A stretch of DNA of 64,000 bases from Ceriagrion tenellum (GCA_963169105.1 OY720633.1:157743780-157807779); one strand, 5' to 3'. Positions 47,504 through 62,149 are shown, counted from the stretch's first letter. Notes: generated by a model from the sequence alone, not told the origin. Program-made: numbers and translations.

Positions 47504-50500
47504 CTGAAAGTGGCAAATTTATATTTCTACTATTCCCCAAAATTAAATTTTTTTTTTGCATCTTAAATTTGAACAATGGGAAGTAACCTCCGGATATTAG
47601 GTTAAATGAAGCATGTCAGTAAGTTCTGTCTTTTTTATGTTGGTATTAGGAAAAAAGAAAGTAATGAAAGAGATTCATACTCAAAAGGCAGCACCTTTTC
47701 ATTACCATGCAAGTGGTAATTTCATGCTATACTAGAAATATAGACTGCATGATTACAAAAATCATAAATATTCTTTACTTTTCAGAGCACGCCTAAAACT
47801 TCCAACAGAGCACTGAAGAACCCCACATGGAAGACTCTATAGACAGACAGCGAACACAAAAACTATTGTTAAAAATGCATTTCCATAAGTTGTGTTATGT
47901 TATAGACACTAAAAAATAATAAAAGCAAACAAAAAATTTTGCTCCAGTTTGCCAAGGCTGTTCAAAGTCATCAAACCTAACACATTCCTTCACCAAAATG
48001 CAGTAAAGCTAATACCGTCACCAGAGTCATTATACAATAAGCAAGACTAATCATTAGGAGTTCTTTCACATACCTGTTTCCAATTCTAACATCAGTGCAT
48101 GTATGTACAGAGAGAAGAAAGATCATAGATCAGTACAGCATTCTAATAGAATTTAGGACTAGTTCATAATGCTATTACTGTAAAATGCCTAATGATCTAT
48201 AATACAGCTCTTAAGCATTCATCATATTCTAGTCTTTTGCCCTTCGTTGCCATGGCCATCAAGAGGGATTTATTTCACAAGCACCACAACTTTTGTAATA
48301 ATGCCTCACAACTACAAATTTTGCCATAAATCAGTATTTTTTGACTAACCCCACAATAATTTACATAGTACTTAGCAATCTCACATGGTATCAAAATACA
48401 CGGTACTCTTTCTACAATCGGTATGTAAATGATGATAAAATAAACACTGATGTGATGCACAAAGCAAAGAAAAGGCATTTTTACATCATAAACTAAAAAT
48501 ATAAGGCGGAACTATCATATCTTCAAGAGAAGATTAAATGGGAGAAATCATGGGTTGACAAGAACCAAGATGGGTGGAGGACATGAGTTCTGGGACCTAC
48601 ACACATAATGTGCATTCATGACATGGTGAGTGCAAGCATTACTTCCCTAATATTTAAAAAGAAAAACTTCATGCAGTGAGACACACAGAATACCAATGGA
48701 GATTAAATTTAAGGTCCAAACTTTTTTTGAGTCCCACATGTGATTCCTTGCTTATTTCTCCTGAATGAGCTCTCAAGTAAAAGTAGGTACACTAACTAGG
48801 TATTTTATTTTTTGCTGTGCCCAAGGGCACCAAATTACCACAATTAAGATAGGATTATCAAAATAATCAGTGAAAACATTTTACGAACATTAGCACATCA
48901 CAGTGCGAGAGCAGATGTTTCCTATGAATATTTTCACTCATTTGAATATACCCATGTTTTCTGATAATAATACTTGATAAAACCCAACTGAATCTATATG
49001 AGTATAGTCAATAGCTTATGATCAATTTTCCTTCACTGCCTCATATATATATAGCAATATACTGACACATGAAATTGATTTTACCCATGATGCTGAAACC
49101 AAGTCCACAACTACCACACAATTGAACATGAATGGACTACCTGTCGCATCAATTACCCATCGTGGCTTCCCCCTCCATTAGCACAGATGATGGGTGCTCT
49201 ACTGCAATTCATATCTATGCCACTAATAGGAATATCATAAGTTGTTCTACTGCCATGATATGGAGCTTAGTAGTAAGCACAAATCATGTTCAGCAAGAGA
49301 TACGTGTAAATAAAAAATATTAGCAAATAATTAAATAGTTTCAGAGTAATTATAGCATGGGATCTATTTCCAAGAAACCTCCAACAAAACCTTTAACATG
49401 GGCTCCATATCCAAAGTGCTTGGAACTCGATAACTAGAGGAAGGGGGAGGAATTATGAAAATGCCGAGGGACCAACCCAAGGCACACCCATTCCTTTCCT
49501 AGAGAAGATAATTTTGGCTCTGTACGTATTTAAGCAGACTAATTGGGTAATTTAATTAGTATTTTCCATTTCATATGAATAGCCTGTCCTCTGAATGTGT
49601 TGTATTCATATAATATACACACACCAAATCCACAAAGTGATCATAAGTTTATAAAATGATATATAATGTCAAAAACAGCATTATGACCCACTGTTCCATG
49701 GCAGACCAAGGGCTGAGCATTCTACCTTATTACTTATATTTTACTCAAAGAACACACACGGTACTTCTAAATAATAACAAAATATTTCCTATTTAATGTA
49801 TAGCTAAAATACTCTACTTCAATTATCAATGCAATTAGTATGTATTACATTATGACAATACTTTCAGAGAAAAGTAACATACAAGGATATATTTTTGAAG
49901 GGTCTAATTACTGCCAAAAAAGAACATTTCCACCAGTTCAATTACAATATAAGTCAAATGTTGGAATGAATGGCATATGTGTGTGCTTAAAAAATAAATA
50001 TTTATAGCTTGATCATGGAACAGTATATAATAACCAGAGAAAGCACACTACAACTAACACTAATAATTGGCATGCACAATATTTATTCATATGCTGCATT
50101 ACATGAATTATTTATGAATTAGTCTCCACCTTAAATCAATCATAAACAGTAAATTTTTTCCATTAAGAGTAAAATACTGAGCCAAAGGAAAATATCCAGC
50201 CAGTCTTTTATTATTTTAATGCCATGAAATGTTTAATGAATAAATTTACCTTTAACTCAAGCATCAATAGCCTTGGTGTAATTATTCTGAATAGCTTTCT
50301 GGATATCTCAAACTTCAATAATCCAAAATGACTGAGGCAATGAATCATTATTCACTGGCAATCAAGACAAACTTTAGAACATGAATATACTAGAAGATTT
50401 AACTTGGAAAAAAACAACCATTAATGTAGAAGAATTTTTTTAAGTGAGGATTTATTGACCGCTATTTCTCCTGCACCAGCACTTTCACTTTTATCACACA

Positions 50501-51169
50501 GATTTGACACAACAGCATTTCATAAAATGTTCAGATACTATTGGCAGAGATTTTGCAAGAACTTTAACTAGTATAATACAGTACAGCCTATGTATCTATG
50601 GTTTGGGTTAGCCTTGGTTCCTTCACCTTGGGAATTACAATTGACATTTTCCTGAAATGATCAACACTACATCCTAATACATGTCATTGTACGGGGTGAA
50701 ACCTCATCCCCTAGTTCTCGTGACGTGACTTTTAACTCTCTATCCTCAGCTACCATCATAGTCCACAAATTATGAACAGGAAGGCATCAAGCACTCTGAA
50801 TTATTAATACTATTCTGAATACTGAACTATTCCTTGCCACCCTACAAGTCATTGAAGTAGTTACCATTGTTTTATTGTTAACTCCCAATGGTAAAATTAA
50901 CAACAGAAGCATAGCAAGCATGATAAGAGCACGAAAGTGCTCCCCATCAATGAAAAAGTGCAGTCTCAATTTTATTAAATTAGGATAAAAACAAAAGCTG
51001 AAGTTTACAACAAGAACAAATCATTCATTGATGAGGCTGAAGAACAAGAAAAAATGTCCAAATCTAAATTAGATACTTTAATGAAGTAAATATTAAAAGA
51101 GATGATGAGCCAAAGGATATAGCTTGCCTGAGACAAATAATAAAAGAATCAGAAGTAGTCTGAAGGATA

Positions 51170-51840
51170 AGAAGAAGATACTAATGAGGTGGAAAGATCA
51201 TTTGAGAAGTTACTGGATGGCGAAAATCCCAGGAGAAGGGAGGAAGATGATGCAAATGAAGGAGTGATTCAAAAGAACAGTAAGAAAGAGGTGGAATGTG
51301 CCCAGAAAAAGATGAAGAATGGAAAGACAGAAGGCAGACCAGATACCGGTGGAAGTCTGGAACAGCCTGGCTGAGGAAGGGATCGATGTGTTATGGGATT
51401 TGTTTGAGAAACTATGTCAACAGGAGGTGATATTGGATGAGTGGAGAAAGATTGTACGAATACCAATCTATAAAGGAAAGGAGGATGTGCAGTACTGTGA
51501 TAAATATAGAGGCATAAAGCTGATGTCACATACTGTAAGGGTCTGGAAAAAGAGCTACTGAAAGAATGATTAGGCAGGAGATGGAGGTATCAAATCAATT
51601 TGGGTTCACGCCAGGAAAGGGAATGACAGATGATATCAATGCACTATAGTAATTGATGGACAAGAGTAGAGAGATGTTAAGTGGAGATGCACATGGCCTT
51701 CACTAACTTAGAGAATGCATATGATATAGTACCCAGTCAAGAAGTTTGGAGGTGTATGAGGGAGAAGTACATGCGTCTGGTTAAGGAAATGTAGCTAATA
51801 CTGCTCATTATGTATGAAAAAATGTCTGATTTTTCACAAA
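51170..51840 (+). mobile_element. decayed RTE-type reverse-transcriptase fragment
   Basis: Broken plus-strand frames read VWNSLAEEGIDVLWDLFEKL, CDKYRGIKLMSHTVRVWKK, NQFGFTPGKGMTDD and then FTNLENAYDIVPSQEVWRCM. These correspond to the fingers and palm of the common arthropod RTE-like reverse transcriptase (GIKLMSHT, QFGF-PG--T-D, ENAYD-VP--EVW). There are several stops and frameshifts. The palm YADD region is not found. The family differs from the element at 53.4 kb. Confidence 0.7.
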
Positions 51841-53407
51841 CACTATAAGTAAGAATAAAGCAACTGTAACTCTTGTATGCATAAAGCATTTAGCTAATTG
51901 AGAAATGATGAATCGATTGCATACTCAGTTATTACTAACTGGATTATACAGAGAAGTTGACAGAACATTTCTACTGTGGATATTGGGTCCTGAACGTGCA
52001 ACATCAAAGTCTCTCATCTGTTTTCTAAAAGCCACTTTGGTCCACTTAATATTAGCTACCATTTGTACAGTTATTGCCCAGTCATTTTTAAATGATTACC
52101 TAATTGAAGTGATGTGTGCGATTCAGTGCTAAAAATTTACATTTTCATAGCATTCATTACAGCTGAGGGCCTTAAGGAGCAGACTTAATTGAGAGATAGA
52201 TAAAAAGTACAGTCAATTGTTTAGAAGTATTAAAAACTCCTATTCCAGTATATTTGTCATGACTATTCATGAAAAAGGTGCATCAACTTAGCTGTCAACA
52301 TTTTTTACACATTTTTACAAGCAATCTAAATTCAACTTTGAATTTAGCCAAAAGACAATAGAACATATTAACATTCCTCAGCTTCTATGGGCCTCTTTAA
52401 ATACACACAAAGCATGTTATTAAGAATTCTCTAATTTTCATATTTCCATTTAATATACATTGAGGATAATAATAAGTAAAAATCATAAAATTCCACTATT
52501 TACAAATTTGTAACATCTCTTAGCAAGGAAATGCTAGGTTAAAGATAAAGTACCATCATTGGTACCTGTATTTACATATTAACAGAAATAATGCCCTTGA
52601 GATTTCTCTAAGGTATTTATGTCAAGAGAACTACAATGATGACTACATCACTTTGTTATCTTCATTTGTGCTAGGAAGATAAGAGGTACCATTAAAATAC
52701 CTTGATATAATACATGTAATTCAAAGTTACTCATGCCAATTTCCTTCGGTCATTGCAGTTTCAGGAGGTATGCCACTTAAATGCAGTCTACCATAGTTCA
52801 AGCTAAATTGAAAAATATTTTCCATGTTTACTGACTAAGGACAAAAAATACCATTCCCAAGTACTGGGAACCTTTCCTTGTCACAAGTCAACATGCTCAA
52901 AAGTTCTATTTTTTCTCACATAATGTACTTAATTTTCACATTTATGAGCAGTACCAATATGATTTGAAAATCAATCCAATGCAAACAAGAATTAACAAAA
53001 AATCATACATAAAAAGGTCTAAAAATTTCCAAAATCATTATGCACAAGTGAATTACCAGTAAGTAATGGCAACTAAACAATTTTCAAAAATGAAGTCCAT
53101 GCAAACTGATGTTTACTTTTAAACATTGCCATGAAAGAAAAAAATGATACGCCTTAGACTTGCCAGTCACTTAAATTACTAATTAAAATAATATAAAATC
53201 TTACCACAAAAAGAAAGCGTAAAAAAAATCACCTTGAAGACCAAATGAAACACTATGTTACTAATACCCCAAAAATAATATAAAATAACCATATCTCAAT
53301 CATTCACTATATATCATTTATATTCAAGGGGTTTCCTCTCACACAATGAATATGAATAAATAATTTTTGGCAAAATTAATTTAATTTTACACTCAAATTG
53401 AAAATTA

Positions 53408-56400
53408 CATATATACAAACCAATACATACGTATTTGTACACTTAACTCTGCTTCAATAATTTCCTACTTACTGACCTATCCTTGTAAACCTCTTTTGCC
53501 TCATTTACCCTCATACACTGCTTCATACTCACACTCATGTTTTTAAGACTCCAAATATTCCTCCTCCTAAGAATTTCCTCAACCACAACTTTCTGGGCCT
53601 ACCTCTACCTTTCGCACCATTCATTTCACTCTTATATATCTCTTTCGTTATTCGATTCTCATCCATTCTCTCAACATGGCCAAACCAACGAAGCACACTC
53701 CTTTCATTTACATCAATTACTGGAGCATCTAACCCACATTCATTTGTTACCCACTCATTCCTGACCCTATCCATCCTACTTTTGCCACAAACACTCCTCA
53801 GATAACTCATATCCACAGTGTTGAGTCTACTCTCATGTCTATCCTAGCATACCCATGTTTCATTACCATACAACAAAGTGGGGAGAAGTACAATTTTGTG
53901 AATGGCAATTTTCACTTCCTTAGACTCATTCCTTGATATGCTCCACATGCTACCTACCACTTTCCTCCCAGCATTCGCAAGTCTCTTTATCTCCTCATCT
54001 ATCCATCCATCTTTCCCTAACATCTTACCTAAGTACACAAAACCATCCACTTGTTTCATTACTTCACCATTTGCCCTCATCACACAGTTATTCTCCCCAT
54101 TCTCCTAATCAAAAACTGCTGCTTTAGTCTTGTATGCATTAACCCTCAATTCCATTCTCTCTGTTGATTCACAAAACTTATCTAGGAGCTTCTGTAATCC
54201 CTGCTGGTTCTCTGACATCAATACAGCATCATCCACATATAGTAGAATTCGCACATTTACATTTCAAATCAAAACACCATCCTTAGTCCTTCAAAACCTT
54301 CCACAACTTCTTTCTATTTATCCTGTCATTCACCTCATCAAATCAACTTCTCAAATCAACAAACGCACAATACACTTTCTGTCGGACACCCATATATTTT
54401 TCTATCATTTGTTGAAGTGCGAAAAGCTGGTCACTACATCCTCTCCCACGCATAAACCTACACTGCACATTCCACAATCAGTCAGAAGTAATATTCCTCA
54501 CTCTTTCGATTAAAATTTTGCAGAACACTTTTTCCAGAATGGTCAATAATCTAATGGCCAGATAATTATTATATTCGGTCATTCCTCCCTTCCCTTTGTA
54601 CAATAGAATGATGATTGCATTCTTCCAATGCACTGGAACAACAGAAGCCTGTGAGCCTAAATTATATAGTTCACACAGCCAACAAATGAGTAAATTACAC
54701 CCGCATTTCAACATTTCACTGTATATCCTATGTACGTACGCCTGCAGCCTTCCCATTTTTCAATGCTCTAAATGCCGTTATGACCTCATTCTCACTGATC
54801 TCCTTTTCCATCATCACATTCTCCATACTACTTTGCAAGGCTCATCCTCAGGACCTGCAACATTACTGTATAATTCTTCAGAATACTCCCCCCAGCAGTC
54901 CCTGCTATTGCTCTCATCCCACACGATCTCCCCACTTTTGTTCTGTACAGCATTCATTCTCCTGCCTTCACCAATCTTAGCCCTTTTTACCCACTTCCAA
55001 AACAGCTTTTTATTGCCTTCAAAATCGCTCTGCATCTTGCTAGCTTCATCCGCTCACATTCTTTCCTTGCTCTCTTTCACAACGATTTTGCATTCATTCT
55101 TTTCCTTTCTGTAAATCTCACATGCCTTACTACGCTCTTCCTCAGATTTGGCAGCAATCATGTTCTTGTACGCCTCTTTCTTTTCATTGACAGCAATTTT
55201 CACTTCTTCATTCCACCAAGCATCACCTTTCATTCTTCCTACCACTCCTTTCCCACATAAGACTTTCAGCACATTCTACAATCACTCCTTTTAAGGTAGT
55301 GTGAGAGTGATAGTTTCCTAATCATAATAGAGACTATATTGGATTTATACGTTTTAATTTCACTAACTGTGAGACACACGAATTAAATATTTCATTAGTA
55401 ATGTTGCAATAAAATAGTTTTACATGACAGAAATTGAAATAAATTAAATGAAAATATAAGTCTCAAACTTGTCTCATTTTTTTCACTCAGTATGTTTGGA
55501 ATTCCATTTTTTTAATAAGGTTTATTGTGATACCGAAAAATTTACTGTGGTGACAATATGATTAACTTTCAAAAATAGTTGAGAAAACACAAACTACACA
55601 GTTGATTTTTTGACGAGATCTCAGTGTAGGAAAAGCCTTATTTTTTATATAGGGTCTCTCTGGAGAGCATACATGTACCATTTCCCATGTAAAATGGCTG
55701 GTATTTTTTGGCAAATATCTAAAAAAGTAATGAGGAAAGGGGTTGAATTTTTGGTGTCAATGAAAGGGTGATATATTTTTCTTTAAAATGAGACCAGTCA
55801 TTTATTTTAAGGTAAAATGATATTTCGCTCAAACTACCTTAAACACTCCCACGCATCATTCACATTCTCGTTTCTGAAATGCTAGTCCCATTCTCTCTGC
55901 TTCAAGGATAGAGCATCCTCAAGCATGCAACCATACTGCATTCTTACCACACTGTCTAGCAACCTCTCCACTTTTACTCTCAACTTCTTAAGTGCAACAT
56001 TCTTCCTTGGCACCCACTACCTGCCCACATTCACTTTGGAGAGTACCAAATAGTGGTGTTCCACATTCAGCACCCCTCATCCCTCCCATGTCCCACACTA
56101 CCTCCCTCAATCTCTCATCATAACAACAAAATCAATCATGCTTTTACAATTGCCCCTTGGCCAAGTATACATATGTATTCTCTTATATTTAAACCATGTA
56201 TTCGACACAAACAATCCTTTTTCCAAGCACACACTCACCAAGTTTTCACCATTATCATTCACTCGAGGGTCACCAAATGGCCCAACCACTCTCTCAGATG
56301 CATCCCACCTCACACCAACCCACCCATTCATGTCACCTAGTACAATTATTCTCTCACCAGGGTCACATTCATTCAAAACCTCTCTTAGTTTTTCCCAAAA

Positions 56401-57136
56401 CTCATCTTTCACACTGTCACTCTCTCCATCCACAGGTTCATAGCATGCCACAATCACAACTCTCCTAATACCTTCCTTTATGCGAACCCAGAGCAATCTA
56501 GGGGATACCAACTCATACTTCTTTATTAGAAACTTAAATCTCTCATTAAGAATGAGTCCTACACCTTACACCGTGTACGTTATCATCAACTCCTGACCAC
56601 AAAGCCAGACCACCGCCATCTATAGTAACAATATACCGCCCCTTGCGCTTAGTTTCACATACACTCAAAACATCCATTCGTCGAACTTTCATTTCATTCA
56701 ACAACTCATGCTCCTTTCCATATATTCCTCTCACATTCCAAGTACCAATAGTCCAGATAGTATTGCTAAGTCTGTATTTTGATGGGCCAACTTTATTCAG
56801 CTTCCGCCGCCCATCGTGGCTTCAGCCATCCGAGGCTATTTTGTGACTCTTATGAGTAAGTTGTAATAGAGTATGCAAGGTTTCCAGCCTTCGCAGTACC
56901 CGAACCACGTGCAGCTTTCCCTGCTAACGGTTATGGCACTCAACCTGTCAGTTTTGGCACATTTTCGCCAGTATGCCACAAGAGAAACTAAAGCATAATA
57001 ATACCCCTAGGCCCCCTTCCACTACTATACTCAAGCTAGGATTCCTTCTGAAAGGACTACCTCAAGAGCCAGTATACTGTTGCCCATGACCCACCACTAG
57101 GAGGTATATGCGGTACTCTGACACACCAGGTCAGCT
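53408..57136 (-). mobile_element. RTE retrotransposon, nearly full span, with nested MITE
   Basis: ATTGAAAATTA occurs at 53397-53407 and 57137-57147 and fits an 11-bp target duplication. Without the 544-bp MITE the element is about 3.19 kb, normal for RTE. On the minus strand: endonuclease (MRGIYGKEHELLNEMKVRRM, VVIVACYEPVDGESDS, RIIVLGDMNGWVG, about 56.73-56.1 kb), linker (AWWNEEVKIAVNEKKEAYKN), reverse transcriptase (VHWKNAIIILLYKGKGGMTE; catalytic YVDDA at 54239-54225) and C-terminal ERSVLRWFGHVERMDENR. The central palm between FVDL and YVDD is mostly deleted, and stops are present, so it is dead. The 3' end is an ATAC/TATG-like tail. Confidence 0.85.
55295..55838. mobile_element. 544-bp MITE with TTAA target duplication, inside the RTE
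   Basis: TTAA flanks both ends (55291-55294 and 55839-55842). The ends are imperfect inverted repeats: GGTAGTGTGAGAGTGATA at the left, and GGTAGTTTGAGCGAAATA reading inward from the right. Removing the block plus one TTAA restores the RTE reading frame as ECLKGVIVECAES, an exact empty site. There is no coding potential. TTAA targets are typical of piggyBac-type and Kolobok-type transposases, but these ends differ from both piggyBac families in the window. Confidence 0.85.
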
Positions 57137-58740
57137 ATTGAAAATTAAAAATTAATTAAATATGAAAATTATATATCTTTTTACTTTCAAAAATAATAAT
57201 TAATTGAAAATTAAAAGAGAGATATATAATTTTCAACAAAGAATTACAAAATTATGCATGCAGTGGTTTGTCTATTGAGGAAAATAATTTTTCAATTCTA
57301 AAAACCTAAGTCTTTTTTGGCATAAGCGTTAAAACAAATAATTAATCTAGATTTTATCCTTCAAATTTTCATAAACAACCATCATCAAAATAAAATCATT
57401 AAGATTTCACTCGAATGTCAGAGAGTAGACAGCAGAATGCCCATATGGAGGTAAAGCATTTTTTCTTTTACAGTCCCTAACAAAATTCTGGCATGAGAAA
57501 ATTGCTATGGCACATTCATAACTCTCATACTTCGATTTTAGCCCCTCAAATGATAAGCATAAATTCCCAATTTCACAAGGCGGCTCTATAGGTAATGCTC
57601 CAAAGACATTAAATAATCTAAAGGCATTATGAATAAATAAATGTAGTAGTTCACATATTATTTTCAAAATGAAGGCAAACTGAACAAGTTTGCAACAAAC
57701 TTGAATGTATGAAATTAAATATGGTAGCAGTCAAACATAAATTGGAACCAATTTCAAAAATTTATTCATGAAATAATGACCAAGAGTTAACACAAAGTAA
57801 ACATAAATTATTGTAATAAGTGAAAGATTTTTCCTATATTCTTGCTACTCATTTGGATGGTATTTTTGGAATGAAAAGAATAATTATGCTTCGAATTCTA
57901 GAACAGTATTTCCATTTTAAGACATATCACTCAGATAGGTATAATCTTTTGTTTCCATCAATTCCAGTCACCCTCCAGAGCCATGTCTTCTTCAAAGCAA
58001 CATCTTGTCATGCTACTTTTGGCTCCATGATTCAGACTTTTAATTACCATAATAATTTATTTTACAAAACAAACAATGGGTGCCAGAGGAGGTAGGGGGT
58101 TATAGCAGAGCATGTACCCTTAGAATAGTCTCATTGGGTCCCTCCAGGCCCACCAGGTCATTAGGGCAAACCTTGCAGAGAATTATTTTGAATCTTGAAG
58201 CTAGATAAATGTTAATTAACTTTCAATACGTGCATCACATGATAGCCCCAGCCTTCCCTGCCCCACCCCCAGCCACCTGCGTACCACCTACAGAACAATC
58301 ACAGTTCAACTCATCATTCCATATTTTTGGACCTTTTTAGGAAGTCTATTGGTCTTGATTGAAAAAATTATAGTAGTTAAATCCCCCATAGTGCAAGGAC
58401 CTAGCCTACCCTTATTATGAATCACGCTGTTTTATAGGTTGTAAGGGTAACTCACTGACTCCTAAGCCCTTTCAAACAAACTCAAAGGGCTGTTGTGTTT
58501 CACACATTTTTGAATCTCTTGGTCTTCATAATAAAGTAATATCATTAGGTAGATAGACATAAAAATGGTGTCTATTTTTGGAGCAATATCATTCCTATTT
58601 CTTAAGTAAGGAAGTACTTTCATTTCACAAACACTAATGATGTAGGACTAATATCCATTGAATAAAGCATATTTCACTTGCTGAGCACAGTCAAGGAACA
58701 ATGTGAACAGAAAACATGGTGTTTACTAAATAAAAACTTT

Positions 58741-59023
58741 GGATTGGATTGGATATTTGGGGAGGCAACCGATGGCTAAGACATTTGTGCCATAGGGGAT
58801 AGATAAGGGAGGAAGGGTGGAGAGAAACCCGGCATTGGCATTAGCCTACTCATAACGAAAGCCACCAAGGAGACCATGGCTTAACATCTCATCTGACAGA
58901 CAGAGTACTCTACTTGAAGTGCCCTCCACAAGGCACCCACGTAGGGATCCTCTGAAAAACATCCGCCTCTGGAGGGATTTGAACCCTCGCCGACCAAGTG
59001 GTGACCACACCAACCTGATCCCC
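58741..59023 (-). mobile_element. tRNA-like SINE with 12-bp target duplication
   Basis: AATAAAAACTTT occurs at 58729-58740 and 59024-59035 and brackets a 283-bp insert. On the minus strand the head contains GGGTTCAAATCCC (58986-58974), a pol III B box, and the tail is a short CCAAT repeat (plus strand GGATTGGATTGGATA). The body is GC-richer than its surroundings. I did not find a clean A box. The perfect target duplication points to fairly recent insertion. Confidence 0.88.
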
Positions 59024-62000
59024 AATAAAAACTTTGTGGTGCAAAAATATCAATGATGTGCTAGGTTCAGGCAAATATTTTCCCACAGTTCACCACTTCA
59101 TTTTTTTCAAAATGAAAGAAAAAATTTTTGGTTCAATCTAAAATACATATAATGAAAAGGGCAAATATAAGGATCAGAAATGTGTGGCTGTGATTTCTTC
59201 CTTCGAGAAAAGAAAATCTTGTCCTAGCAAATGGGCTATTCCACATTCTACTACCACTGAGCCATGGTTGTTCACACAAAATAACATTTTATGTATTTTA
59301 AGCTGCATCCTACATCATGAATGTCCAGCAAAATGAGAGTCACTCCTTTCTAAAGATTTTAATAAGTCATTATGCCCCAAAAATGGATTAATTAAGAAAC
59401 AGGAAAAGTTACAATGGGCTTGTATCTGACAAGAAATGGCTTGAAATCTATGGACCAGAAAAATATTTATTGTTGTCAGCATGAAGTTGTGCCCACTCTT
59501 TCTTCCCTCATATTGGGTATTCAAGTGCTCAGTGGTAAATATTAATAATTATTAGAGACAAATACTTTGCAGAAAGTCTATTGGTCCATTACTATTATTT
59601 GTGCCAAAAATCATGAGATTTGAAGATTCTAGAGTCACAAGAGAATGGCCATTGAATGTGTTTGAGTGGTATCACCCAAAAGCAGTCACTCTGTTATGTC
59701 TTAACTATCACTGCCCACTGAAAACTAAACATTTCAAAGTGACTTAAATTTCACTCATTCATAAAAACTTGCATATGATACATGATTCCACCAAAATGGC
59801 TCATTTTCCATAGTCATTTGTCCTTACACCCTAACACTTTCAGTTTCATCTGAGTATTGCCTCCATATTCTGATGTTAGAATTGCTGAAGCTCATATGCA
59901 CACACACTATGTACTACGTTCTTGGTCAAATATTCACATATTATGAAAAACAGAACTATCGTCAAGATAAGATTAGTGGGTTAACCATTATAGAGAAATG
60001 CCAGCATGAGAAAACATGAACTTTAACAACAGATGTTTATTTTTACAAAACTATTTATCCACAGGAAATTACTGTTTGCTAAAAAGAGAGGTTCTTCAAA
60101 ATTTACAATTCTTTTTTCTTCAAAATTCCAGGACATTTTACATCAAGAGTCATCATCAAGGGTGTGTCTAAGAGAACTGCAACTGCAGAAAATATATTTA
60201 CTTAAAAAATAAAATGATTATATTGATGTATTTGTTTTAATAACTTGAATCTCATAAAACATATCCAACCTCTGATTTTCCTCATTTTGAAATATGCATA
60301 AAGAAAGGATATGGAAATATTTCTTTAAGGGTAGTGATTCATTTTAAAATGTCAGAATATCTACTCAATCCCCAGTGCTTCTTCAGTAGTGTGGACTAAA
60401 GTATGCTCTCAGGGCAGTGATGTACATGTGCACATTTGTTTAGGAGGTCAGGGAAAAACAATGATCATGTTGATGTATTCCTGAGTCGCCATGCATCAAG
60501 CAGAATTTTATGACAGGATGATGGCTGATGATAGCCCAAAGTAAAAAGATTAGAATAATAAAATCTTAGACTGTTGCACAATAAATTTTGAATCATTGAA
60601 CCTTCAAATTTTAGATCATTGCACTTTCAAATCTAAAAGTAAGAGATTTTCTGGCTCTTAATTGCCAAATTTATAATTAAATACTTGGCTTACATTTATC
60701 TTTTGTTTCTAGACCTTAACGATCATCAAATCTTTACATTAATAAAAAAATGTAGTCACTTCATTTTGGTATTTGATTCAAATATAGTTGAAGCAAATTA
60801 GCAAAGTGACTATTCTACAGCCATACAAGTCCGCATCTTATGCTAGAAGTAAAACTATAATTTTGACTGTCATCTAAAATAGTAAAGTTAATGTAAATAA
60901 ATGATTTCCAAATATAGCCTAATGACTGATATACCGAAACAATGATATTTAACAATGTACAACTTAAACAGAACAATCAACAAACAGCAAATTCAAACTC
61001 TGGAGCATACAAAATAAATGCAAAGTAATCAGGCAAGAGACAATGCATCTGACAAAATCACACACAAATCTAAAGACCATAATCACAAAGAGCACAAAAT
61101 AGAAAGGAAAAAAGAGGCAGGAAACAATTATTGACAAGGAGGGGATTTTCAATACCCACGTTAGCTTCAATTTTTTTTACTTCAATATGAAATGTGTAAA
61201 AAACTTTAACACATGTAAATATGGACCTCAATAATGATGGCAGAGAAATTGTTTTTTGTTAACCTTTGAAATATCAATTTCACCATTTATATAATTTAAA
61301 AGTCATTCACTTCCACACTACTCACAATGTAGTCATTATAGTGGAGTTACTAATAAGTTCCTAGAAAATATCAAAGTATAATGATAAAAATGTGCCTTAA
61401 AAAACTAACCACTAATACGTTAATCCTGACAAAAGGAGGTGGCATGGGCAATTCCACAGTGGAAAAAATTTTATTTGCCATGACAATTATTTTTATACAT
61501 CTCCACAAGAGAAGTAAATATTTTCCTACATCAAATTATATATCAGGTATTTTTAGTGATGGTCAATTCCAAAATTTATTTATTCTGAATCCTGAATTCA
61601 AATCACCCATTTTTATCGAACATCAAACACAATATCAAATCCAAATTCTGATTTCCCTTAATAAAATTTCCCAGTTCTTCAACATTACTAATATGTTAAT
61701 GAATAATAACAGATTTCAAAACAAATCCATTTTTACATTTTCTCGCAAAGTTATGAACCCATGAGTTGTTCTAGGTTTTTCTTTAATAAAAAATCTGATT
61801 GTTTAGCTAAAAAAAACTGAACAGAAATTTTTTTCACAACAAAGGCAAATTTTTCAGTGCACAGCAGCCCAAAAACCAACTGGGTGTATCAAGGAACCAT
61901 TATAGTATCATCGAGTTTCTACTGTAGTAATTTGCTATATTTCCTAAATAAATATAAATATTTAATTTAATTTTACCTAAATTTGGATCAGAGTCTGCAT

Positions 62001-62149
62001 CCAATTAGCTCTGAGAGTTTTTGACACTGTCCCTGAATCCCTGCATTAACATGATGTAATGAATTTAACATATCTGTGTGTCCCCCAGCATTTTCCATTG
62101 GTACCTTTGCCTGAGGTGATATTTAAAGGATGAGTTTATAGCAACTCAT

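Noticed and set aside
54596..55114. 172-codon plus-strand open frame
   Set aside because: It lies antisense to the RTE coding region (54.5-55.3 kb) and is rich in Ser/Leu/His as expected for a shadow.
57407..57667. 86-codon minus-strand open frame (FGALPIEPPCEIGNLCLSF)
   Set aside because: It reads like protein in part, but I recognise no family and see no acceptor/donor pair in phase with mbc.
61381..61764. 127-codon plus-strand open frame
   Set aside because: AT-rich, low-complexity Ile/Asn/Phe product without domain or splice context; chance.
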